Assembly (NCBI GenBank): GCA_035295985.1
Contig: DATHBT010000237.1
Coordinates: forward strand, 1-9,555
Direction: 5' to 3'
Length of the DNA: 9,555 bases
Source of the DNA: JAIVGV01 sp035295985
GTDB lineage: Bacteria; Acidobacteriota; Blastocatellia; Pyrinomonadales; Pyrinomonadaceae
Made by a program: the position numbers and the translations under genes. The stretch's first letter is position 1. Each line of letters begins with the position of its first letter. Shown here in pieces: positions 1-6,610 of this stretch. The notes below the pieces were generated by a model that was given only the letters and a program-made list of their open reading frames with translations, was not told the origin of the DNA and did not search any database.

Positions 1-1
1 G

Positions 2-1810
2 AATTGTTTTCACGGCTCGACCACGGCGAACATCCACTTCCACGGCACCCACACCAACCCGAACAGCACCGGCGACAACGTGTTTCTCGAAATCCTCTCA
101 TCGAAGAGGCTGACCGGCAGCCAACCCGTGCCTCCGCCCCCGAGCTTTGACAAGTTCTTCGCGACCTGCGAGGCGGAGTTGGGCAAGGGCTCGCACGTCG
201 CTTGGCCTGTCACCTGGGCCGACCTTCCCAAGGAGTATACCGACCAGCAGAAAGCCCTTATTGACAGGTTCGACAAGCAACCGAACATCGGCCTCAAGCT
301 CTGGCCTGTCAACCAGGCGCAACTCGACCGCCAACTCTGGCCGCAGTACTACATCGGCAGCTATCCCTACTGCTTCAAGCTGCCGAAATACCCCGGCGCG
401 GCCGCGGCGCATAGAGGGACGCACGGCGCAGGAAGCGCGGAGATGCAGGCTCACGAGGGGGTGAATGCTCCCGCGGTGGTCCAGCAGGGCGGGCCGCTAC
501 TCATGGGACAGACGCCCGGCACGCACTGGTACCACGCGCACAAGCACGGCTCGACGGCCATCAACGTCTCCAATGGCTTCGTCGGGACTTTCATCATCGA
601 AGGGCAGTACGACGACGAGATCAGCGATCTCTATAAGGCGTTCGCGCCGCGGGGAACGCTTTGGACGCGCACCCAGCCGGTCATGGTCATCAACCAGTTC
701 GGCACCTCGCCCAACCTGAAGGGCGGCGCCGGGCAGGACAAGGGCCCCGACTTCTCGATCAACGGTCGCACCAACCCGGTCGTCAGCATGAAGCCCGGTG
801 AAGTGCAAATGTGGCGCATCGTCAACGCCTCGGGCCGCGCGGGCGCGCTCTTCCTTGAGCCGCCGCCGGGACTGAGCTGGAAAGTGCTCGCCATCGACGG
901 CGTCCAGCTTTACACCGACAACTACGCGAAGAGCAGCAATAAACGGTTCCTCCTCGCGGCGGGCAACCGCGTCGATCTTCTGGTGCAGGCCGGGGCGTGC
1001 GCCACGGCGGGCGGCTGTTCGTACCCGGTAAAAGTCCACAACGTAGTTGACCCGAGCGATTTGATAGCCGCCCCGCCGAAGCGCGGGCCGTTCGAGATCA
1101 GCATTGCGACGGTCAAGGTGGCCGGCGGCCCTGTGAGCATGCCGTTCCCCGACGCGTCGCCGGCCAAGACCTTTCCCGCCTATCTGGGAGACATCACCGA
1201 CGACGAGATTAAGGGGACGCAGATCGTAAATTTCGGCACGGTGCCGCAGAGCTTTGCCAACGGCCCCCCACCGAACTCGCCGGCCGCCGTCCACAGCATC
1301 AACGGCAAGCAGTTTAACGGCGAAGTCGGCGTGTCGGTGCTCTTGAACAAGGTGGAAGAGTGGAAGGTGACGAACAACACGACCAACATCTCTCACCCGT
1401 TCCACATTCACGTCAACCCGTTCCAGGTCACCGAGGTCTTCGCCCCCAACTCGATGCTGGCCGACGGAAAGACGCCGATGTACGTCGTCTCCACCGACCC
1501 CAACGCTCCGATTCAAGCGGGACAGTGCCGGGTGAATCCCGACAAACCCGACACCTGGAAGCCGTGCGTCGCGACCGCGCCGGCCACGCACAGAATCTGG
1601 TGGGACGTCTTCCCCATCCCCTCGGGCGTCGCCGCGACGAAGAGCGACGGCACCAAGCTCATCATCAACGGCTACTTCAAGATGCGCAGCCGCTTCGTAG
1701 ACTATCCGGGTTGGTTCGTCATCCACTGCCACATCCTTGCGCACGAAGACCGTGGGATGATGACCGTGGTGGAGGTGACGCCGCGGTTGTCGCCCTATTC
1801 GCATCATTGA
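2..1810 (+). CDS. Multicopper oxidase (laccase-like), 5'-partial with long domain-1 insertion
   Basis: Copper-dependent oxidase expected to take single electrons from a phenolic, metal or other reductant at a type 1 copper and reduce O2 to water at a trinuclear centre. The frame is already open at base 2, so the N-terminus and any signal peptide lie outside the window; the GTG at 80 falls inside the first copper motif region and is not the true start. Numbering visible codons from base 2 (602 residues): HFHGTHT at 12-18, HWYHAHKH at 175-182, HPFHIH at 465-470 and HCHILAHEDRGM at 575-586. These are the four His-rich motifs of the family, with the type 1 Cys at 576 and a Met axial ligand at 586. 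The first and second HxH motifs lie about 164 residues apart, far more than in typical laccases, so domain 1 has an insertion of over 100 residues (roughly 35-165) rich in Trp, Tyr and Pro. The gene ends 49 nt before the next gene on the same strand. The family is certain; substrate and location are unknown. Confidence 0.95.
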   Translation, partial: NCFHGSTTANIHFHGTHTNPNSTGDNVFLEILSSKRLTGSQPVPPPPSFDKFFATCEAELGKGSHVAWPVTWADLPKEYTDQQKALIDRFDKQPNIGLKLWPVNQAQLDRQLWPQYYIGSYPYCFKLPKYPGAAAAHRGTHGAGSAEMQAHEGVNAPAVVQQGGPLLMGQTPGTHWYHAHKHGSTAINVSNGFVGTFIIEGQYDDEISDLYKAFAPRGTLWTRTQPVMVINQFGTSPNLKGGAGQDKGPDFSINGRTNPVVSMKPGEVQMWRIVNASGRAGALFLEPPPGLSWKVLAIDGVQLYTDNYAKSSNKRFLLAAGNRVDLLVQAGACATAGGCSYPVKVHNVVDPSDLIAAPPKRGPFEISIATVKVAGGPVSMPFPDASPAKTFPAYLGDITDDEIKGTQIVNFGTVPQSFANGPPPNSPAAVHSINGKQFNGEVGVSVLLNKVEEWKVTNNTTNISHPFHIHVNPFQVTEVFAPNSMLADGKTPMYVVSTDPNAPIQAGQCRVNPDKPDTWKPCVATAPATHRIWWDVFPIPSGVAATKSDGTKLIINGYFKMRSRFVDYPGWFVIHCHILAHEDRGMMTVVEVTPRLSPYSHH

Positions 1811-1847
1811 CGATTTTGTGGGAGTCCGGGCCTCCGCCTCCGAAGAC

Positions 1848-1852
1848 AGGAG
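1848..1852 (+). promoter_or_regulatory. Shine-Dalgarno AGGAG for the ADC-like gene
   Basis: AGGAG lies 7 nt before the ATG at 1860. This favours that ATG over the in-frame GTG at 1818, which has no such site. It also shows that the second gene has its own translation start within the 49-nt gap after the oxidase stop. Confidence 0.75.
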
Positions 1853-1859
1853 AAGTAAC

Positions 1860-2690
1860 ATGACAGCCAGCCCGAACGGCGTCTTCCCCCCGCTGCCCGA
1901 GGGGTTCTCACTGCCCTTCTACTACGCCTCAGTCAACGCGATCTGGGTGTACTACAAGGTCCCTCCGGAGAAGGTAGCGCCGTACCTTCAGGACATAGCC
2001 CTCGAACCGGCTCTCTTCGACGGACAGGCTCTGGTGTTGCTGCACTTCCAGCGCTACACGGGGTTCATCTCCAGCGCGCTGTCGGCCGTCAACGAGGTAC
2101 AGCTAAACATCATCGCTTACCCCGGCGTGCTCGCGGCGCAAGTGCCGGCGATCTCATTCCCCGATTTCCTCGCCGGCGGCGAGCAGACGAAGACGCTCGG
2201 CGCGTACCGCCTCTACGTCCCGGCCGACAACCCATTCGCGGCCAAGGCGGGCAGAGAGTTGTTCAACGAGCCGACATTTGTGACGACGTTCAACTATGCC
2301 GTCCCGGACATTAATGACCCGTCGCAGAGAAGCTGGGTCGTGACCTGCAACGACCCGGACAAGCCGACAGAGCAAATCTTCACGCTCGACATCGACGCGA
2401 ACCCGCCGGGCCTCACGCCGAGCGCCATGTCGCCGATCATGCAGTACACCCGCGACCCGGCCGGGCTCGTCTTCGCGTACGCGTGGAACGTGTTCGGCGT
2501 GTTCGCGAGTGCGATTCTCGACCGCGGCCCGAAGCTCGTCTTTGGCGGGAGTTCACACGCGATGCGAAGCGCCATGCAGGGACTGCTCGACGGGGTACCG
2601 GCAGTCGGCATGCAGACATTTGAGACACCCCCGGTCGCGACCAGCACGCGCGGATACCTCGTTCAGCCTGAGACGCACGCCCCAGCGTAA
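1860..2690 (+). CDS. Acetoacetate decarboxylase-like protein lacking the catalytic lysine
   Basis: The protein has 276 residues and starts at the ATG at 1860 behind AGGAG. It resembles the acetoacetate decarboxylase (ADC) superfamily: an N-terminal block FYYASVNAIWVYYKVPPEKV (20-39) matching the region that carries Arg29 in the Clostridium enzyme, VNEVQLN (77-83) matching the region of Glu76, and AKAGRELFNEPTF (128-140) matching the clostridial GRELSAYPKKLG, which contains Schiff-base Lys115. In this alignment the two lysines become Thr139 and Phe140, and Arg29 is also not conserved, whereas a Glu (79) is kept. If the fold assignment holds, classical decarboxylation through a lysine imine is not possible, so the protein may bind or transform another keto or acyl compound. 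No signal peptide or membrane segment is obvious. It probably forms an operon with the multicopper oxidase upstream. The family call was made by eye at the motif level. The main alternative is an uncharacterised protein of similar fold. Confidence 0.6.
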   Translation: MTASPNGVFPPLPEGFSLPFYYASVNAIWVYYKVPPEKVAPYLQDIALEPALFDGQALVLLHFQRYTGFISSALSAVNEVQLNIIAYPGVLAAQVPAISFPDFLAGGEQTKTLGAYRLYVPADNPFAAKAGRELFNEPTFVTTFNYAVPDINDPSQRSWVVTCNDPDKPTEQIFTLDIDANPPGLTPSAMSPIMQYTRDPAGLVFAYAWNVFGVFASAILDRGPKLVFGGSSHAMRSAMQGLLDGVPAVGMQTFETPPVATSTRGYLVQPETHAPA

Positions 2691-2731
2691 TCGCACCACT
2701 AGACCGCCCCGCGAGGCCGTCAAGGGGCAAG

Positions 2732-2775
2732 GGACGAGGCTCGTCCGCGGCCGCCTTCTTCCCCGCCTGGGGAGG
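2732..2775 (+). terminator. Candidate terminator hairpins after the oxidase/ADC-like unit
   Basis: Two inverted repeats follow the stop at 2690. GGACGAG at 2732-2738 pairs with CTCGTCC at 2740-2746. CTTCCCC at 2758-2764 pairs with GGGGAGG at 2769-2775 around a GCCT loop, with one G-T wobble. Their position between convergent genes suits termination, but neither is followed by a real T-run, so an intrinsic terminator is uncertain. Confidence 0.3.
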
Positions 2776-3003
2776 GCGTCGCGACGAGCTTCTTCCGTTG
2801 CAGGTGTCGCCGCATCGGCGAACCCAATGAGGAAGTATTTCGGCGCGTTGATCCGGCTTCCCATTAAACGCCGCAGGCGGCGCGGGCTGGTAGTAAGGAA
2901 GGGGCGTTTCCTACGAACCTTCCCGCCCGGAAATTCGTTCGTCACCCCAACGAAGATGCCTCATTTCAGACCTTAGAACAGCCGCAAAAACGCACACCAC
3001 ATT

Positions 3004-3021
3004 GACAGCTAAACAGTTGTC
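3004..3021 (+). terminator. Small hairpin near the activator stop, possible terminator
   Basis: GACAGCT at 3004-3010 and AGTTGTC at 3015-3021 form a 7-bp stem with one G-T wobble and an AAAC loop, followed on the plus strand by TTT. It sits 22 nt beyond the stop of the minus-strand activator gene. On the minus strand the wobble becomes an A-C mismatch, so the hairpin is weaker in that direction. Confidence 0.25.
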
Positions 3022-3042
3022 TTTGCAGCGTTTACCTGCGGA

Positions 3043-6000
3043 TTAGGCGCTGGCGATTTTGAGGGAGTGGCGTTCGAGTTTGAGGTAGAGGCCGCGGCGG
3101 GTGAGGCCGAGTTCGCGTGCGGCGCGGGAGATGTTGCCGTCGTGCTTGCGTAGCGCCTCGGCGATCATGCGGCGTTCGAGTTCAGACATCGCGTCGGCGA
3201 GGTTGAGGCTCTGCGCCGGGATATCGAAGGAGGCCGCGCCGCCGGGCCGTGCGGCGTTGGGTGTGCCGGGCGCGGTCAGCGCGGAGGTGACGCGGCGCAG
3301 CTCCGGCGAGAGGTGGTCGGCCGTGATCGTCGTGCCGTCCTCGGCGCGCGCCACGACCCGCTGGATTTCGTTGCAGAGCTGGCGGACGTTGCCCGGCCAG
3401 TCGTACACCATCAGCAGATCGACGGTCTGCGGCGTCACCTGCACCTCGCGGCGGCCGAACTTCGCCGCGTAGTGGTTGACGTAGTAGTTGACGATGGCCG
3501 GAATCTCGCTGCGACGGTCGCGCAGGGGCGGGACGCGGAGGCGGATGACGTTGAGGCGGTAGTACAAATCCTCGCGGAACCGCCCGTCGGCCACCATCGC
3601 TTCCAAGTCCGAGTTCGTCGCCGCGATGATCCGAACGTCCACCTTCGCCGGCCGCTGCTCGCCCAGAGGCTGAATCTCACCCTCCTGCAAGAACCGCAAC
3701 AGCTTCGGCTGCACGTCGAGCGGTAGGTCGCCCACCTCGTCGAGGAAGAGCGTGCCGTCGGCCGCGGTGCGGATGACGCCGGCCGAATCCGCGACCGCGC
3801 CGGTGAACGACCCCCTGCGGTAGCCGAACAAATAAGCGTCCGACAGCTCCTTGGGCACGGCCGTGCAGTTGAAGGGGACGAAGACCTTCGAGCGCCGCGA
3901 CGAGAGCGCGTGGATGGCGCGGGCCACAAGCTCCTTGCCCGTGCCCGACTCGCCCGTCACCAGCACGGTCACGTCGGAGGAGCGAATCTTGTGCACCTCC
4001 TCGACGAGGCGCGACATGGCCGGGCTTGAGTGAATGAAGCCGGGCAGCAGACTCGACCCCGTCAGGTCGCTCGACGACTCGGCCGCACGGCCCGAGTTGA
4101 CGCGCGCGCGCAGCCCGCAGACGTTCATCCCCAGCTCTACAACGCGCAGCAGCGAGTCGAGCGGCACGCCGCCCGGAAGCTGTGCGGCCGAGCGCGGCTC
4201 GACGTAGAGCACGGCGGGCGCGGCGTTCGTCGGCCGCAGCAAGACGGCCGCGCCGCCGCGCGCGCGCGCGTACTCGTCCCGCTCCTGCTCATTCTTCGCC
4301 ATGCAGAGCAGCTCGGCCGCCTGCTGGTTGTCGGTGGCCGTCCCGCCGTGCGAGGCGGCGACGCGGATCGTGCCCTCCTCGTCCAGCTCCGTGACGAGCA
4401 CGCGGCTCGCGGCCGTCTCCTGGTGGATGACCGCGGCCAGCTCGCGCAGCAGCAGCTCGCGCGAGGCCGTCGCCTCGGCCAGCCGGAGCGTCAGGAGCTG
4501 CGCGAAGGCCGTGTGCTCGGCCTGCTGCCCCGGCGCGCCGATCTCCAGCGCGGCCAGCGCCTCCTCCGTGCGTGCGACGTAGGGGCTTGCGCCCAGCTCG
4601 CGGAAGGCTTGCAGGGCGCGCGTGTAGTGCTCGGCCGCGCGTTCGGGCTGCGTGCGCTCGTAGGCGCGGCCCAGGCCGTAGAGGGCGAGCGAGGTGCGGT
4701 ACTTGTCCGAGAGGATCGAGAAGATCGAGACGCCGCGGCCGAAGTGGTGCGCGGCCACCGCGTGGTCGCCGCGCGCGAGGGCGAGTTCGCCGTGAAGCCG
4801 CTGCGCCTCGCCCGCGTGCGGCAGGTCGGCCGTCGAGTTGCTGGTCTCCTGGGAGACCTTCTGCAACTCGGACTCGCAGTCCGACAGCTCGCCGCCGTGT
4901 AGGTGAGTCGCGGCGAGGAGCAGGCGCGACTCGCACACGGCTTGCCGGTCGCCGATCTTCTCGGCCATGTCGAGTGCGGCGCGGCCGTCTTCGAGCGCGC
5001 CCCCGTGATCGCGCGCGGCGAGGCGGCAGCGCCCGCGCGTCCGCAGGGCCTGGCAGATGTACCACTTCCTGCTCTGCCGCAAGGCCGTTTCGACCGCCCG
5101 CTCCAGCAGCCCGCGCGCGCCTTCGAAGTCGCCGCGCAGCATCTGCAACTCGCCGAGCGAGTCGAGGATCATCGCGAGCGGCCCGCCCTGCTCGTCAGAC
5201 TCGGTGGCGATGTCGAGCGCGCGCTCCAGCACCTCCTCCGCGCGACGCCAGTCGCCGACGAGCGTCAGGTTAATGCCGAGGTTGTTGTAGCCGTGCGCCG
5301 AGTCCATCCGGTGATCGGTGCGCTCGTAGTAGTCGATGGACTTTTCCAGCAGCCGGATGCCGTCGTGCGGGCGCTTGAGGAACCAGTGCGCGCCGGCCAT
5401 GTTGCTGTAGATGCGGCCGAGCATGTAGGCCGCAGGGCGGTCGCCAACCAGCTTGAGCGATTGCTCGAAGTGTTCGAGCGCGGTCTCGTAGTTGCCCTCA
5501 TAGACTTCGGCCATGGCGATGGCGAAGTAGGACTCGGCCATGCCGCGCCAGTCGCCCGTGAGGCGGAAGTGTTCCAGGGATCGCTGCGAGTGACCGCGCG
5601 CGATCTGGTGCTCGCTGATGCGGCGATAGACGCGCGATAGAGCAAGGTAGAGCGCGCCGAGCTGCGCGCTGGAGTTGGCTGACTCGGCCTCGCGCAGGGT
5701 CGTGTTCAGGAGCGCGATGGCCTTCGGGTGGTCGCCCAGGTAGCTATGGGCGATCCCCATCTGGACGCGCAGCAGCACGGAGGTCTCGGCGTCGAGCGGG
5801 GCGAGGGCGCGTGCGTCCTCGTACATCGCGAGCGCGTCGAACGCATCGCGGTAGCGGCCCTGCATTTGGAGTGCGACGGAGAGGAGCGTGCGGGCGCGCG
5901 CGAGCAGCGAGTCGTCGTAGCGCGTGGCGCGTATGATCTGGCGCAGGCGTGACTCGGCCTCGATAGTCCGACCCTCGTCGAGCAGCACCAGCGCCGCCTC

Positions 6001-6216
6001 AAGCTCTTCGAGCATCCCGGCCTGCGCCGCGCCGCCGTCGCGCAGCCGCGCCTGTCGCCGCGCGTCGGCCAGGCTGACGACGCCGTCCGCGCGCTCCGGG
6101 GCGTGCGCGCCGCTCTCGGCCTCGGGTGGGGGTGTCGGTTTCATCTGCGACGGGGACTCGGTCTGAGACTTCGGCCGCGCGTCGGCTGCCGCGGCGGTCG
6201 GAAAGAGACTGTCCAA
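3043..6216 (-). CDS. Sigma-54-dependent transcriptional activator with TPR array and GAF-like domain
   Basis: This is a bacterial enhancer-binding protein, an ATPase that remodels sigma-54 RNA polymerase. Using the TTG at 6216 it has 1057 residues. Residues 65-560 are repeated helical pairs of TPR type (for example GNYETALEHFEQSL and GDFEGARGLLERAV); 565-700 resemble a degenerate GAF domain; 725-975 are the AAA+ domain with Walker A GESGTGKE (755-762), loop GSFTGA (802-807), Walker B GTLFLDEVGD (821-830), sensor I VRIIAATN (861-868), the arginine-finger segment FREDLYYRL (880-888) and sensor II WPGNVRQLCNE (940-950); 1013-1054 are a Fis-type HTH. There is no receiver or kinase domain, so the signal probably enters through a protein partner at the TPRs or a ligand at the GAF-like domain. 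The start is uncertain: neither the TTG at 6216 nor the ATG at 6144 (residue 25) has a clear Shine-Dalgarno. Codons between them keep a GC-rich third position, which slightly favours the longer form. The gene is divergent from the permease, with a probable small gene between them. Family is certain; targets are unknown. Confidence 0.95.
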   Translation of the reverse strand: MDSLFPTAAAADARPKSQTESPSQMKPTPPPEAESGAHAPERADGVVSLADARRQARLRDGGAAQAGMLEELEAALVLLDEGRTIEAESRLRQIIRATRYDDSLLARARTLLSVALQMQGRYRDAFDALAMYEDARALAPLDAETSVLLRVQMGIAHSYLGDHPKAIALLNTTLREAESANSSAQLGALYLALSRVYRRISEHQIARGHSQRSLEHFRLTGDWRGMAESYFAIAMAEVYEGNYETALEHFEQSLKLVGDRPAAYMLGRIYSNMAGAHWFLKRPHDGIRLLEKSIDYYERTDHRMDSAHGYNNLGINLTLVGDWRRAEEVLERALDIATESDEQGGPLAMILDSLGELQMLRGDFEGARGLLERAVETALRQSRKWYICQALRTRGRCRLAARDHGGALEDGRAALDMAEKIGDRQAVCESRLLLAATHLHGGELSDCESELQKVSQETSNSTADLPHAGEAQRLHGELALARGDHAVAAHHFGRGVSIFSILSDKYRTSLALYGLGRAYERTQPERAAEHYTRALQAFRELGASPYVARTEEALAALEIGAPGQQAEHTAFAQLLTLRLAEATASRELLLRELAAVIHQETAASRVLVTELDEEGTIRVAASHGGTATDNQQAAELLCMAKNEQERDEYARARGGAAVLLRPTNAAPAVLYVEPRSAAQLPGGVPLDSLLRVVELGMNVCGLRARVNSGRAAESSSDLTGSSLLPGFIHSSPAMSRLVEEVHKIRSSDVTVLVTGESGTGKELVARAIHALSSRRSKVFVPFNCTAVPKELSDAYLFGYRRGSFTGAVADSAGVIRTAADGTLFLDEVGDLPLDVQPKLLRFLQEGEIQPLGEQRPAKVDVRIIAATNSDLEAMVADGRFREDLYYRLNVIRLRVPPLRDRRSEIPAIVNYYVNHYAAKFGRREVQVTPQTVDLLMVYDWPGNVRQLCNEIQRVVARAEDGTTITADHLSPELRRVTSALTAPGTPNAARPGGAASFDIPAQSLNLADAMSELERRMIAEALRKHDGNISRAARELGLTRRGLYLKLERHSLKIASA

Positions 6217-6300
6217 GAGACTGACGGGAAGAAGGCGTCTCGCGCTGCCGGCCGGTTCAACTTCAACAGCGAGAGACAGCCAAAGGCTTGAAGATTCCAG

Positions 6301-6329
6301 AATTTAGCAGAAACCGCCGCGCCCGACAA
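6301..6329 (-). promoter_or_regulatory. Candidate sigma-70 promoter for the sigma-54 activator gene
   Basis: Read on the minus strand, TTGTCG (6324-6329, 4 of 6 matches to TTGACA) lies 17 nt from TAAATT (6301-6306, 4 of 6 matches to TATAAT, including the key T, A and final T). Transcription would begin near 6294, upstream of both candidate starts of the activator (6216 and 6144). The -35 box falls in the loop of the hairpin at 6317-6340. Confidence 0.4.
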
Positions 6330-6340
6330 GAGGCGCGCGG
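6317..6340 (-). terminator. Candidate terminator downstream of the small minus-strand gene
   Basis: On the minus strand CCGCGCGCC (6340-6332) pairs with GGGCGCGG (6324-6317), with one bulged G and a 7-nt loop. A short TTT lies a few bases further on (CGGTTTC). It is about 60 nt after the stop of the small gene and before the activator, so it could separate the two transcripts. Confidence 0.35.
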
Positions 6341-6398
6341 GCGGGCGTCGGGGTGGGCGGGCCAGGCGCAGAGCGGGCCGGCCGGGCGCGGCACCGGG

Positions 6399-6545
6399 TC
6401 AACGCGCACGGCGGGGCCGGGACGCGACGATCTCGGAGACGCGGTCCAGGTCGCGGTTCTCGCAGAGGAATACGGGGGTGTCCCCGTCGCGCATACAGAC
6501 CTCTGCGCGCGGGACGATGCCGATCTCGCGCCAGCTTTCTGGCAC
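6399..6545 (-). CDS. Probable small hypothetical protein (48 aa) in the divergent gap
   Basis: This short minus-strand frame starts with GTG at 6545 and ends at TGA 6399-6401. I do not recognise the protein. It was kept because its translation is balanced and structured rather than Arg/Pro-rich: it opens VPESWREIGIVPRAE, continues with MRDGDTPVFLCEN (two possible strands and two Cys in the product), then DLDRVSEIVAS (a likely helix) and a basic tail. Nearly every codon ends in G or C, as in the neighbouring genes, and an AT-rich, promoter-like stretch (6555-6605) begins just upstream. The GTG has no clear Shine-Dalgarno. An internal ATG at 6494 has AGAGG 5 nt before it and would give only 31 residues. 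The same frame stays open in antisense through the whole permease gene, so openness alone is not evidence. The gene lies on the activator's strand, 182 nt from it, and could encode a small regulatory partner; that role is a guess. Confidence 0.45.
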   Translation of the reverse strand: MPESWREIGIVPRAEVCMRDGDTPVFLCENRDLDRVSEIVASRPRRAR

Positions 6546-6554
6546 GGGCTTTGA
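6540..6554 (+). promoter_or_regulatory. Near-consensus sigma-54 (-24/-12) site facing the permease
   Basis: TGGCACG, four bases, then TTGA matches the sigma-54 consensus TGGCACG-N4-TTGC except at the final base. The mismatch falls in the normally important -12 GC pair. The site points toward the permease about 200 nt downstream and lies next to a sigma-54 activator gene. It overlaps the first codons of the small minus-strand gene, so the match could be a coding coincidence. Confidence 0.3.
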
Positions 6555-6580
6555 CGTTTGACGGGAAAATGTTCTATTAA
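6551..6580 (+). promoter_or_regulatory. Weak sigma-70-like promoter candidate for the permease
   Basis: TTGACG (6551-6556) lies 18 nt from TATTAA (6575-6580), within the most AT-rich stretch of the divergent gap. If used, it gives a leader of about 170 nt before the permease ATG. It overlaps the sigma-54-like site, so at most one of the two is likely to be the main promoter. Confidence 0.3.
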
Positions 6581-6610
6581 GCAGGCAATATGCAACGAAA
6601 TAAACTGGCG

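Larger units (their letters stand above)
2691..3042. other. Convergent intergenic region, no convincing gene
   Basis: This is a 352-nt gap between the stop of the ADC-like gene (+) and the stop of the sigma-54 activator (-). Open frames exist on both strands, but their translations are Arg- and Pro-rich and they run into the end of the neighbouring gene in antisense. A stretch on the minus strand starting at the ATG at 2864 has a more protein-like composition for about 30 codons (around MGSRINAPKYFLIGF) and could be a decayed gene fragment, but nothing was recognised. The region holds several small inverted repeats, listed separately as possible terminators. The hairpin at 2869-2882 (CGCCG, loop CAGG, CGGCG) has no T-tract. 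Confidence 0.5.

Noticed and set aside
80..82. GTG at 80 as the start of the multicopper oxidase.
   Set aside because: The frame is open to the window edge, and the upstream codons encode the first copper motif HFHGTHT, which is essential to the family. The true start lies outside the window.
497..1861. A 454-codon minus-strand frame antisense to the multicopper oxidase.
   Set aside because: Low-complexity Arg/Val/Asp-rich translation opposite a gene with intact copper motifs; a codon-bias shadow.
3002..3007. TTGACA at the end of the convergent gap as a plus-strand promoter.
   Set aside because: No acceptable -10 hexamer lies 16-18 nt downstream, and it would read antisense into the end of the activator gene. 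The bases form one arm of a hairpin.
4257..4270. A (CG)7 run inside the activator gene.
   Set aside because: It encodes part of an Arg-Ala stretch in frame, and such runs are common in GC-rich coding DNA. No sign of phase variation.
4030..5640. Long plus-strand frames opposite the sigma-54 activator.
   Set aside because: Arg/Ala-rich translations without motifs, lying wholly within a gene with clear TPR and AAA+ features on the other strand.
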